Assembly (NCBI GenBank): GCA_028274465.1
Contig: CM051458.1
Coordinates: forward strand, 36,556,744 to 36,620,743
Reading direction: 5' to 3'
DNA length: 64,000 bases
DNA from: Plantago ovata
Lineage: Eukaryota; Streptophyta; Magnoliopsida; Lamiales; Plantaginaceae
Shown one piece after another: positions 45,167 through 56,898 of the stretch. Position numbers and translations under genes: made by a program. Every line of letters begins with the position of its first letter. Positions within the stretch are counted from its first letter, which is position 1. The notes beneath the pieces were generated by a model. It did no database searches. It was given only the letters and a program-made list of their open reading frames with translations, and had not been told where the DNA came from.

Positions 45167-45171
45167 ACTTG
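45167..45171. repeat. Target-site duplication ACTTG, left of S4
   Basis: The same ACTTG flanks the solo LTR at 61359-61363 and 63051-63055. Confidence 0.88.
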
Positions 45172-46855
45172 TGTTGGTCCCTTTAAACAACAAGAAAAGA
45201 CTAGAGGGGGGGGGTGAATAGTCTTTTCAAACTTTTGTCGTTTAAAACTTTTCAGCAAGTACTTATTACTTTACAGTAATGAGGTTGCTGATACTTAACT
45301 TTCTCAGCAAGCGTAAGTTACTTTACAGTAGCTTAGTTTGCTGATACTTAAAATCAGAGAGCGGAAGTCTTTGAAACGATAAGTGCTTTTTCAGCAAGTA
45401 AAGAGTTTCAGCAAGTGATGTCAGTGACTGTGTACAAACAGATATAATTTGCTGAAAGCTAAATGCAGTAAGTAAATCACACAAACACTTTAGAGTGGTA
45501 TCTGAGAGTGGCGTAATCTCTCAACTAATCCACTTTGTCCTTTCTAGGACTGAATCCACTAAGATATGATTGAGGTTCCTTACAATCTCCTATCTAAAGC
45601 GATTCAACAGAAACCAAAGCACACTTGCTTTGTCTCCAACCTAAACTAGAGAACTCAACCTTGTTCTCCACCAAACTTGGTACTTTTAATCAGCAAAAGC
45701 TTGCTCGATTAAGTTCCCCCTGAATATCACGCCTGAAAGGGTGTATTTTCAGTTAGAGAGTTTTGGGGTGAGATAACTTAATTATAACTTATTCAGTTAC
45801 AACAAGTAATCTAAGAAACACAACTTGGAATACTTTGCAGTAAACAAGTTTGATTGTTTCTGGTGTCAAGACTTGTTCTTGTTCGAAAGAAAGAACACTT
45901 AACTAATTTCTTAGCCGAGTTTGTTCTACTTCTTCACAAGTAGCTTTTTCAAGCTTTAAGTCTTGGAACGGATCAATGGCAGTAAGAGTGTTTGAAGGTT
46001 TGTGAGTTTTTAAGCACAAGTGAGAGTTTGATCACGTTGTTGACACACTTCAACTCTTTGCCGGATGACCTCTATTTATAGTGCAAGTAAGGAGCCGTTT
46101 GAATTTCAAATCCTAAGGCTTTTGTTCCTTAACATGTCACTATCTTGCTTTTGTACTTTCAGCAGCAACCTTTGTTTGTCTTCTAGTCTTCATGTCCTTT
46201 GTGTGTAAGCTTTGCATTAAATGCACCTTTGAATAGAATTCAAACAGTAACATTGGAGCGCAAAATCACGTACATTCAGCAAGAGGTCACATATGTTCAT
46301 CAGCAAGTGTTCATTCTCAGTTTCAGCAAGCACAACCTACTCTGTCTTTCAGATTTTCACTTATGCAATGTTGTTGCTGAAAATTTCACTTTCTGAGCAA
46401 CACGTGCCTTACCAGTCTTCAGCAATCTTCAAGTCTTCAAGTCTTCAAGTCTTCAGATCTTCAAAAGTCTTCAAGATTCTGACCGGTTTCTTATTTGCTT
46501 CAATAATTTGTTTGTAATAAACAAAATACATCTTCAGCAAATGCTTCAATAGGTCATTTTCTTTTCAGAAGATAAGATACATCAAAGCTAAGCATCAATA
46601 AGATATTTTCTTTTCAGAAAATAAAATACATCATACGCTAATTTGTGTCAATAGATTAATTTCTTCACAGAAATTAAAGTACGTCATCCACCGAAGAAAT
46701 AACTTATCTAACACCTATCTAAGTCATCAGCAAACGTTCCTCTTTTACAATGTCCTTAAAATTCTAAATTCCTATGGACCTTAAGAGTACTAGTTACTGG
46801 ACTGTTCTTAATTTAGCATGGTTAATTGCTCATCAAAATTACAAGTTTCCTAACA
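45172..46855 (-). repeat. S4 3' LTR
   Basis: 1,684 bp. Many TCAGCA/TGCTGA motifs, a poly-G run near 45206, a short tandem of TCTTCAAG near 46428-46470. Differs from the solo LTR at 61364 by only a handful of substitutions. Confidence 0.92.
46071..46083 (-). promoter_or_regulatory. TATA box in the S4 LTR
   Basis: Minus strand CACTATAAATAGA, a strong plant TATA context; the equivalent is at 62266-62278 and 26284-26294. Confidence 0.65.
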
Positions 46856-46870
46856 AATTTCCCCTTTTTG
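46856..46870 (-). promoter_or_regulatory. Polypurine tract of S4
   Basis: Minus strand AAAAGGGGGAAATT directly before the 3' LTR. Confidence 0.85.
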
Positions 46871-47126
46871 ATGTTAGCAATCCATGGCTAAATTAATTGT
46901 TACCCTTTTAGAGATTTCTGATGTTGAATAAATCAGATGATTAATGCAAGCATACTTGAAATAATAAACAGTAAGCATAAGTAAGTTGCATAATCAAAAA
47001 CCAATAAGAGTCAAAAAGAATTCATTGCTGAAAGTTATCATTCAGAAGTTTACAAGAAAGCTTAGATAACAATGAATCAGCAAACAAAAACTTTAACAAG
47101 AAACTATTGCAGGGACTTAAACTCTT

Positions 47127-50100
47127 TCAGAGGATTTTCTCAGAATCTCTCTTACACGTCTTCTCAGCAAGAGCAGTGAATTCAACACAATCCTTCTCGT
47201 AGTTTTCCAGAAGCCTACGGACTTGTAGTTGAAGAATTCTTGCATTTTTGCAGGCCGTATGATGATGCTTTTCAGCATTCATTTCCATGTAGTTAACTAC
47301 CCACAAATGCATGCCCCAATTGCTGGCATGGAGAAGCTGTGTATCTGAAATGTTTCTCGGATGAATCTTTCTTAACCAGAGAAGATCTTCTTCTTGATCC
47401 TGAGCAGTAAGATAGAAGTACTCATACGGAATCAATCCAAGTTTCTTCTTAGGTGTCTTTGTTACCGGGTCAGCATAGTAAGCGATGCCAGGTGGTTTGA
47501 TCAGATTTGGTTCTTGCTTGTATGTCTTACCAATGGCAACTCTTCTTACATAGACCTCTAGATTCAACCATTTCCCAGCAATATTTCTTGGGAGGGATTC
47601 TTCCCTTTGCTTTCTTTGGACCTTGAGTTCAATCCATTTGAACATTTGATTCAAATGGCTGTAGGAAAGAACTCATCACCAGCAAGTCTTCCAGCTTTAA
47701 AATCCAGCAACCATGAATGTTTCTGATCACATTCTGAGTGGTTTCCTCATTGCTGGTCTTAGTATATTCAATGCCGGAGCCAATAGTAATGCTGGCCAGC
47801 CTTTTCTCTTCCTGTCTTTGCCTTCTTCTTCTTGTTTTAGCATTGTCTTGATCTCTTGCTGAAGAGTCAGACGAAAAATGCCTTGAGTGGCCAGACGGAG
47901 TTATGGCTGTTAAGGGTCTAGCTCTTATGGCTTGAGCTATTGTTTGATTGTCATCATCTTCTTCATCATCTTCATTCAGATTGTGATGACTTTCAATGTG
48001 ACAGAAATCTTGAGTTTCAGCAGCGGTTTTTCTCTTTTTGGTACTTGCTGAATTTAACTCAGTTTCTGCTTGTCTTTTAGAACTTTGCTCTCTTTCAGCA
48101 AGAGGTTCTAGTGGAAGTGGCACATTAGCAGCAGGAGTAGGAGGGGTTTGATTGCTTTTTCTAGTCTTCTTTTCCCCCTTAGACATGGATTGCAACATCG
48201 GAGTGATGTGCAGAGAATAAAACTCATTGCAATTTTCAGCAAGAGTGTTGAGGCTGTTATACTTCATGATGATTTCCTGTTGGTCAGAGTTCATTGTTGC
48301 TAACTCTTTTTGAATATTCATCATGTTCTCTTCATGTCTTTTCTCTGTTGCGGCATTCTCATCCATAATATTCTGAGCTTTGACGAGAGCAGTCTTTGCA
48401 AGCCTGAGCGCCTGACTTACATCTTCTTCATAGCTCTTGTGATAAAGACTTATGTCTCTCTGAGCTATTGTCAAAGTTGTAGTGCGTCTCAGCACTGTAG
48501 CCAATATCTTTCCAATGTCAAGTGGGCTCTCAGCAAGCAATGCCTCATCTTCAGCTTTGCAGGCATCATGGACTTGCTTTAGTGCTAGAATTCTGGGAGT
48601 AAACTCCTCAACTCTTGGGAACGGCACTAAATGCGGTGTTAAGGAATGAACCTTAATTTCAGAAGCAAACTGATCATCACGCGTCAGCAATTCGGCTCTT
48701 AGTCCATCGTCTAAATCATCGATGTAATCAGGAGGAGGAATCTGAACGACTTTTGGGTCTCTTTTGGATTGTTCATCATCATTTTCTGACAAGTCGTCAT
48801 CATCCTCTGATTCATTAAGTTGAGCGACTTTGGAGCCTTTGTCAGTAGCTTCACTTCCTTTTTGTTGAGTGGTTGCTGATGGCAACACTTCAGACTCAAC
48901 GACTGGAGTTTCACCAGTAGATAGTTGTTTCAATTGAGTTTGGGGCTCAATTACTGGAGTTTCGCCAGTAGTTAGTTTTAATTGAGTAGTTGCTGAGGGC
49001 AACGTTTGAGACTCAATAACTGGAGTTGCGCCAGTAGTAAGTGGAAGGGATGGAACTTCCTTCGATTTTGGTCTTGAAGATTCACCAATTTCCAGATCCT
49101 GCGTATGCCTTGCATGGATCACGAGACTATTTTGTAGAGCTCGTTGGTAATCTTCATCTTCTTCATCCTCATCTTCAAAGTTTTCTTCAGTAACCTTGGC
49201 ATCAGAAACTGGACTCTTGCCATTTTTCAAGGCAGCCCTTTTTCTGGCGTATTCTTCTTTAGTATCAGCACCTTGTACAGGTGCTTGATTTTCAGCAGCA
49301 GCAGGAGGAGGTTGAGATTCTTGTTGAGATTGTTGTTGTTCAGCTTGCTGATTGTCAGAGGGATTAGTTTCAGCAACTGTTAACTTTAATCCACCAGCAC
49401 AAGGACTTGGACCTTGATTGTCATCATCGTCATCCTTTTTGTCCTTAGAATCTTTCCCTTCATCATCACTGGGATCAGTAGGAATGTTCTCATCTTCTTC
49501 TTCTTCTTCATCATCTGTCAAAATGACTATCTCAACGTGCTTATACAAAGCAACACTTGTCACTTCCTCTTCCTCAGTTAGTTTGTGGGGATCAGCCACC
49601 ACAGGAACAAAAGAGCCTTTGAGCATCACAGCTTGTTCAGCTGGAGAGGCACTCTTAAATTTGGCCTTCATATTCTCTCTGATTTGAGCAATCATATTTG
49701 AACTCATTTGCTGAGAATATGTCATTTCGTCAGGAAGGATGGAGTGGACAAATGTTTCGAGCTTCAGCAGTCAAGATCTCTTTTTCTCATTTGAGAGATG
49801 AAGGTGAAGATCTGAGAAGTCCATTCTCCTATATCTTTGCCAGTTGCTGACGGACTTAGCAACTCTTGACAAAGTTGTCCTCTTGAAGCTCAAGTAAAGT
49901 TCTTCAGAACTTACTTGCTGATCTTCAGTGATGAGTACCACTTCAGTGGTCTCCTTTTGAGCCTGCTGAGAGTCAGCAAGCTCATGTAGTACAATTTCCA
50001 TTCCATGAGGAGCTGGGGTAGCATCCTCCATTTGTTCATCCTGCTGAGCAGGGAGTGTTGGTTCTGGTTCAGAGGCTTCAGCAACCATCTGACTTGTATC

Positions 50101-52185
50101 TTGAGAAGTCTGCTGAGGAAGGACAGGTTGTGGCTTAGTCCTTTCAGCATTAACAGTTTCTTCAGCTTCTTGGACTGTTTCTTCAGCAGACTTCTGAGTT
50201 TGCTCTAACTGAGAAAGCTGTGCGGTTTCAGCAATCTCCCTTGTCTCTGAATTGACAAGTTGAGCAGAAGCAACTTGACCTTTAAGCTCACTGCTTGTCA
50301 TGAAGAGATCAATTGACTTGTTGGATGATTCTTCAATCTCCAACTCCATTTGTTTGCTTAAATCTTCCAGTACAAGCTGTACTTTGTCAATTGAAGTCTT
50401 GGGTGAACTTCGGCCAGTATTCTCAGCATCAAGAGATGCGTCTTTGAATAATGCTTCTTGAGTTTCAGCAACTTCAGGAACAGGAACCATTGCTATCTCA
50501 GCAACTGGTCCATCAGCAAGCTGGGTTTCAGCAACTTGATGAGTTGCTTGTTCAGCAACTATCTGTTCAGCAGCATCAGCAAGTGCCGCTCTTTGCAGAT
50601 CAGCAGCAATGTTGCTTACTGGTTTCCATGGTTTGATCATCTAGATTATCTACAAAGTAGATATCTGGGACTTGGGCAGGAATTTCATTTCCACTGCCTT
50701 GTGGTCTATTCTCAGTAGAATTATCAACATTAAGTTGATTGTTGAAGGCTTCCGCAAACACTTCAACATTGCTGATGTATTTTTCAGTGATTATTTCAGC
50801 AACATCTACTGGCAAATGCGTTTCAGCATTTGTCTGGGAATTGACTGAGGAGTCTTGGACATTGGGGACTGACTGAGAAGCCAGTGTCTTCTTTCTTTTG
50901 TTACTTGTTCGTCTCCTCTTAGGTACGGGATTTGCTGATGACGCTGCAGTCTGAGTGTCATCATCAGCTTTCCTCTTTTTCTTTTTAGATTTCTCCAGTT
51001 TCCCAGAGTCATCTATTGTTGCATTTTCAGCAACGGCTCTTGTACACGTACCTTGTTGATTTTCTACAGCAGTTTCATTTGTGTTACCACCACCAACAGT
51101 AGTTTCATCTCTAAGTTGCTGAGTGGTAACATCTGCAGCTGTTGTATACCTTTCTTGCTGGCTTGTGCTGACAACATTTGCATTTGTTGTCTTCTTGGTT
51201 TTCTTACCAACAATCTTAGGTACATTCTGCTTGTAGAAAGATCTCCCCACATTGCACACAGATTTCTTGATTGGCAATGGGTTTCTTAGCTGAATCCTGA
51301 AATGTTCAAGGATATAGCATATCTTGATTCCATACATAACTGGAAAGGAAGGTGAGACCTTGTTGTCTTCTACCTTTACCTTAAACTTAGTAACACAATC
51401 AACAAGCCTGTTGAAAATGTACTTAGCCCAGTTAAGTTCCGATTTATTCTCATGGATATGCATCAACAATGGCCATCTTCTCAGGCCTACTTGGTCAATT
51501 CCTCCTACTTGGGAGTCAAGAACTTTAATCAGTAGCAGAGCTACTAGACCAAGTGAAGGACAGAGATGCTTTCTTTTAACGTGCTTTGTCCAAGTCACGG
51601 GGGCTATCTCGCCTTTCTTCATTTTTGCATTTCTGACGTCACTGTAGAAAGCTTCAATTTCTTCGTCAGAAGCAGTGACGTCATCTTCAGTTCCAGTGGT
51701 TGGAATCTGAAAAATCTCCTCTAAATCAGTCCATTTCAGGACGATTTGCGTGTTCTGAACATAAGTAAGGATCACTTTTTCAGTGACTCCATTACTGTCT
51801 GTAAGGGACTGGATTTCTGCATTATTGTAGAACTCCATGGTATCAATCATGCTCACTTGCTTAGTGCGAGCAGAGATAAAGTTCATGAGGCCTTGCTGCT
51901 TGATGAACTCAAGCGCCTCTTCATTTTGGTCATCAAGTTCTTGTTCATAAAAGTACCTAATGTACTTTTCTTTTGCAAACCCTCCCCATTGCATCAACAT
52001 CTCACACTTTGCAGTGTCAAGATATGACGGAGGCATAGGTTTTACAGTGATTCGGTCGTTTTTCAACACAACTTTGCTGTGTCTTGGGTCAGAGAATCAC
52101 CGGAGCAGTCACCGGAGCAATGCGTGTTTCAGCACTGTCAACCTTTGACGATTTTGAGGACTTAGATGACTGTCTTGGGAGCCAT
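47127..52185 (-). pseudogene. Sirevirus third ORF of S4, about 5 kb, frameshifted
   Basis: ATG at 52185 (MAPK) is followed by a 2-base loss compared with S1, so the frame is lost at once. Long frames then cover 52069-50600, 50640-49771, 49725-47629 and 47654-47127, with single-base changes near 50620 and 49775 and a shift near 47640. Read across the breaks it would be about 1,680 codons. Order: conserved globular N-terminal domain; basic clusters KKKKRKADDD and KRRRTSNKRKK; Ala/Glu/Gln-rich linker; strongly acidic stretch (about 49480-49520); Ser/Thr repeats with GETPVxES; coiled region (about 48200-48520); two more basic clusters; a Trp/Tyr-rich C-terminal domain (47654-47127). No signal peptide or membrane helix. 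Compared with S2 it lacks three GT...AG segments. Unknown function; nuclear location is my inference. Confidence 0.8.
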
Positions 52186-53275
52186 TTTTATATAGAGCAA
52201 GAAATTGTACGAAAAAAGATAGTTTGCTTTTTGACCGGAGGTACAGTAGTTTCAGGCTAGAAATTGCAGAGAAAGGAAATGTGAGTTAAAGAATTTTGTC
52301 ATTTCTCTAACTCCTTCTTTATATAGTGTCTCTGGTGTGTGAAAACTCAATCGATTTGAGTTCTCAGCAAGGGTAAAACAGAGAGAAACACTGGAGATAG
52401 TGGAGCCTTTGCATTGAATGCGTAGTGGCCCACTAACTAAAACCGTCAGAGCACTCTCTCTCTTTGTTTGTTAGCCGTTAGATTAATAACTCCTTTTAAT
52501 CAATGGCCACGATTGAATTTCATGTCATGATTTATTGCGAGTTTATCTGTGCCAGCTTAACGTCACAAATTGATTTTACCGAGTAATAAGGGATAGATTG
52601 CTTGCTGAAATAGACAAGAATCTTTTCAGCGAGTTTGAATTAACAATCTAGCTACTTGCTGAAAGTTCCCCTTACTTAGATATCTCATATTTTCTAAGTT
52701 TAAAAGATATTTCTGATTTCCCGTATCAGTAAATTCTTTTTGCAATTTGAGACATCTTTGGTAAAATCTGAGAGATGAGATTTGCTCTTTTTCTGAATTC
52801 CCGTTTCAGAAATCCTTTGATACTTGAATACCTGTTTCAGTATCTTTTGATTGTCTAAGTACCCGTCTCAGCAATCCTTAAGTTCTTTCACTTACTGAGT
52901 TCCTGTCTCAGCAAGTGATCAAGTTTCCTAACAAATACCTGTTTTGAAGGAATTACTTGCTGAATGCCTGTTTTCAGCAATCATGTTGTGACTTATCATT
53001 TCTTAGAAGAAATCAGTGACTTGGTCTTTGGACAGGAATACTTTGGCTTGCTGAATACCTGTTTCAGCATTCTGCCAAGTGTATCCTTTATTGAGGTAGT
53101 TCAATCAATCCAAGGGTTATACCTTAGCATTGCGAACCTATTATCGGTAGGGGCTTGGTAAAGATGTCAGCAAGCTGATCTTCAGTACCTACTTTCACAA
53201 CCTCAATATCACCTTTTTCCACATGATCTCTAATGAAATGATGTCTATCAATGTGCTTGGTCCTAGAGTGAAACA
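52186..53275 (-). other. S4 pol-ORF3 spacer, left of the gap
   Basis: ORF3 leader, PPT-like tract at 52666-52676, hairpin array at about 52700-53075, then the end of pol (53095-53275) as a low-quality repeat of the sequence after the gap. Confidence 0.75.
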
Positions 53276-53375
53276 NNNNNNNNNNNNNNNNNNNNNNNNN
53301 NNNNNNNNNNNNNNNNNNNNNNNNNNNNNNNNNNNNNNNNNNNNNNNNNNNNNNNNNNNNNNNNNNNNNNNNNNN
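53276..53375. other. Assembly gap (100 N) inside S4
   Basis: 52963-53275 before the gap and 53376-53692 after it are the same sequence, differing mostly by homopolymer or short indels. The gap is therefore an uncollapsed contig overlap and no sequence need be missing. Reading frames that cross the Ns are artefacts. Confidence 0.93.
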
Positions 53376-53503
53376 GAATGCCTGTTTTTCAGCAATCATG
53401 TTGTGACTTATCATTTCTTAGAAGAAATTAGTGACTTGGTCTTTTGGACAGGAATACTTTGGCTTGCTGAATACCTGTTTCAGCATTCTGCCAAGTGTAT
53501 CCT
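53376..53503 (-). other. Repeated start of the pol-ORF3 spacer after the gap
   Basis: Second copy of 52963-53090, with two hairpin units (53376-53400 and 53464-53492). Confidence 0.8.
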
Positions 53504-56500
53504 TTATTGAGGTAGTTCAATCAATCCAAGGTTATACCTTAGCATTGCGAACCTATTATCCGGTAGGGGCTTGGTAAAGATGTCAGCAAGCTGATCTTCA
53601 GTACCTACTTTCACAACCTCAATATCACCTTTTTCCACATGATCTCTAATGAAATGATGTCTAATATCAATGTGCTTGGTCCTAGAGTGAAACTTAGGAT
53701 TTTGCGTAATTGCAATAGCACTTGTATTATCACAAAAGATTGGTGTTTTCTTTGCAGAAATACCATAATCTCTTAATTGTTGCTGAATCCATAGGATTTG
53801 AGCTGTGCAACAACCAGCTGCAATGTATTCAGATTCAGTAGATGAATTGGCGACACACGTTTGCTTCTTGCTGAACCATGATATTAATCTAGTACCCAAA
53901 AACTGACAAGTTCCAGAGGTACTTTTTCTATCAAGAGTTGATCCACCATGATCAGCATGAGAATAGCCAACCAATTCAAGTCCAGAATCTTTTGGATACC
54001 ATAATCCAACATTGACTGTACCTTTAACATATTTCAGTATTTTAATTGCCTTTTTGTAGTGTGATTCTCTTGGATCCGATTGGAATCTTGCACACACACA
54101 AACAGCATACTGAATGTCAGGTCTACTTGCTGTTAAATACAACAAGGAACCAATGAGCTTCCTATATTTGTGTTCTTCAACACTTTTGTCCTCTTTAGTA
54201 TAGCCCAATTTGGTACCAACACTCATATGGATCTTTTCAGGTTTTTCATCCTCTTTGATCCTAAACTTTATGAGCATTTCTTTCGCATACTTTGCTTGAT
54301 TTATGAATATTCCATCTTTGAGTTGCTTGACTTGCAACCCTAGGAAATAATTCAATTTTCCCATCATACTCATTTCAAACTTATTTGTCATGAGTTTGGC
54401 AAAATTATCACAAAGTTGCTTGTCCTTAGATCCAAAAATTATGTCATCCACATAAATTTGAACTAAGATTAATTTACCATCATGGTTCATGGTAAAAAGA
54501 GTTTTGTCAACTTCACCTTTCTTGAAACCATTTTCCAGCAAGAACTTAGCTAAGGTATCATACCATGCTCTTGGTGCTTGCTTTAGACCATATACAGCTT
54601 TCTGAAGCTTATATACCATCTTGGTTTCTGAGGGAAGTTCAAAGCCAGGGGGTTGTTCTAGGTAGACTTCTTCAGCAAGTTCACCATTTAAGAATGCACT
54701 CTTAACATCCATTTGGTAAACAATGAAGTCATTGTGAGCAGCAAAGGCCAAGAAAAGCCTAATTGCATCCAATCTTGCAACTGGAGCGTAAGACTCATCA
54801 TAGTCGAATCCTTCAGTCTGACAGTAACCTTGAGCAACTAAGCATGCTTGTTTCTTGTTACTTCACCAGACTCGCTCAGCTTGTTTCTGAACACCCACTT
54901 TGTACCAATAGCTTTCTTATTTTCAGCAAGTGGCACAAGTTTCCAGACTTTGTTTCTTTCAAATTGATCCAATTCTTCTTGCATTGCCTTTATCCATTCA
55001 GAATGCTTCAAAGCTTCTTCTATGGTTTTAGGTTCAATTTCTGAAACAAAGCAAGAGAATAAAGATTCTACTTCTACGACAGTTGCTTCTTCAGCAAGTC
55101 CTTGAGTAGCTTTGGATCTAGTCACTTGGCGTTTATTAATATCGCCAATCATATCCGTAGAGGGATGATCTCTAATCCATTTATTAACAGGTTTCCTGTT
55201 TGTTGGATCAGGATATGTTTGCTTATCAGCATGTGACTCTTCAGTATGTACTTGTTCAGTACTACTGGGAATTTGTGTCTCTGCTGAAATTTGATCGTCA
55301 GCAACTGCTTGCTCAGCATTGCTGGGTTGAGATATGTCATCAGCAGGCACTGGAGATTGCGTAATTTCAGCAACTTCCGGAGCAACCGCATCTTTTGCTG
55401 GAAATTCTTTGTCGTGAACTATATTTATCTTGTCATGACTTGGGGAAGGAGAATCATTGTCAGAATCATCATTTAGTTCAATTGACTTGATTTGCCTAGC
55501 ATCAGACTCAGTTCTTTGCTCATGTATGATTAGCTTTTTCATACATTCTGATATTTCTTCTTCAGCAGGCACACCTTGTGTCTTTTCGTAGAATACAACA
55601 TGCACAGATTCTTCAATCTTTTGTGCCTTTTTGTTGTAAACTCTGTAAGCTTTACTATGCAAGGAGTAGCCAAGAAATATCGCTTCGTCTGCCTTTGGTT
55701 GAAATCTTCATAGGTATTCTCTACCATTGTTAAGAACGAAACACTTGCAACCAAATACTCTTAGATGAGTGATGTTGGGAGGTCTTCCAACAAACAATTC
55801 ATAAGGAGTTTTGTTGTATTCCTTAGTAATCAAACATCTATTCTGAGTATAGCAGGCGGTATTAATCGCTTCAACCCAGTAAGCCTCACTTATCTCAGTG
55901 TCAGCAAGCATTGTTCTTGCGGCTTCTTTCAGGGTACGATTCTTCCGTTCAGCAACACCATTTTGCTGTGGTGTCCTTACTGAGGATAACTGATGTTGAA
56001 TACCTTTGGAGGTACAATATTCAGTTATGTACTGGTTTACAAACTCAGTACCATGGTCTGTCCTTATGACTCTTACCTTGTCAATTTTCATGACTTCAAG
56101 CTTATTCAGCAAGTTAGGTATTTCAGTCTTGGTTTCAGATTTGTGTTTGATGAATACTACCCAAGTGAATCTTGAATAGTCATCTACCACGACTAGACCA
56201 TACTTCTTACCAGCATAGCTTGTTGAAGAAGATTCAAAGAAGTCCATGTGTAAGAGTTGTAAAGGTTTTGTAGTTGACGGTACTGCCTTGTTCTTGAAAG
56301 AAGATTTGGTTTGCTTTCCTTGCTGACATGCATTGCAAACACCATCCTTCTTAAAAGTAACCCTAGGTAATCCAACTACAAGTGCCTTTTTAGACAGCTT
56401 ATTCAGCGTCTTGAAGTTTAGATGACTTGTTCGTTTATGCCATAACCATGCTTTTTCAGCAAGGCAATCATGATCTGAGACAAGGCATTTTTCAACGTTT

Positions 56501-56898
56501 GCTGAAGACCAATCAACGGTGTACAAGCCTCCTGATCTTCTTGCAATCATTATAACCTTTTTAGTCTCAAAATCTATAAGTTTACATTCATCACTTTTAA
56601 TTTCGATGAAATATCCTTTGTCAGCAAATTGACTCATGCTGAAAAGGTTAAACTTAAGATTTTTGACATAAAGAACTCCAGAAATGGTTATGCATCCCAA
56701 CTTCACATCACCATAGCCTTTTGCAGATCCGGAGCCTCCACCAGCAAACCTTATTGTTGGACCTTTAGACCACCGTCTATAGTTTATAAGGTTATTCTTG
56801 TTGCCCGTCATGTGCTTTCCACAACCACTATCAAAGTGCCAGATTGCATCGTTTGTCTCCGTGGCTGCAGTCTGCACAATCAAGAGCAAACAAGTTAA
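53504..56898 (-). pseudogene. pol: Sirevirus pol of S4
   Basis: Protease WHFDSGCGKHMTG (Asp near 56832), GAG-pre-integrase HHCC, integrase core with MDFFE, RTDHGTEF and PQQNGVAERKNRT, acidic linker, RT with [10 protein letters not shown] and YVDD at 54443-54454, RNase H to TAA at 53504. Two lesions: a TGA at 55708-55710 where S2 has an Arg codon, and a one-base deletion near 54845 in RNKxARLVA. Otherwise open. The frame opens at 56898 with no ATG and is -1 to gag, whose stop overlaps it at 56895-56897. It would copy and integrate the element; this copy is disabled by the two lesions unless they are sequence errors. Confidence 0.9.

Larger units (their letters stand above)
43568..45171 (-). 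mobile_element. Gypsy element B (second LTR family), 3' end only
   Basis: 3' LTR 43568-44973, PPT 44974-44991, and 180 bp of interior, inserted in the protease of A (GATTG at 43563-43567 is the expected target duplication) and cut by Sirevirus S4 at 45172. Confidence 0.82.

Noticed and set aside
46199..46517. Small proteins in the Sirevirus LTR (also 62394-62712)
   Set aside because: Conserved only because the LTRs are recent copies; the frames lie opposite to element transcription and lack known motifs.
47127..52185. Retroviral envelope gene
   Set aside because: The position fits, but there is no visible signal peptide, membrane helix or cysteine-rich ectodomain, and there are several basic nuclear-type clusters.
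53124..53510. Reading frames crossing the N run
   Set aside because: They translate unknown bases and join two copies of the same contig overlap.
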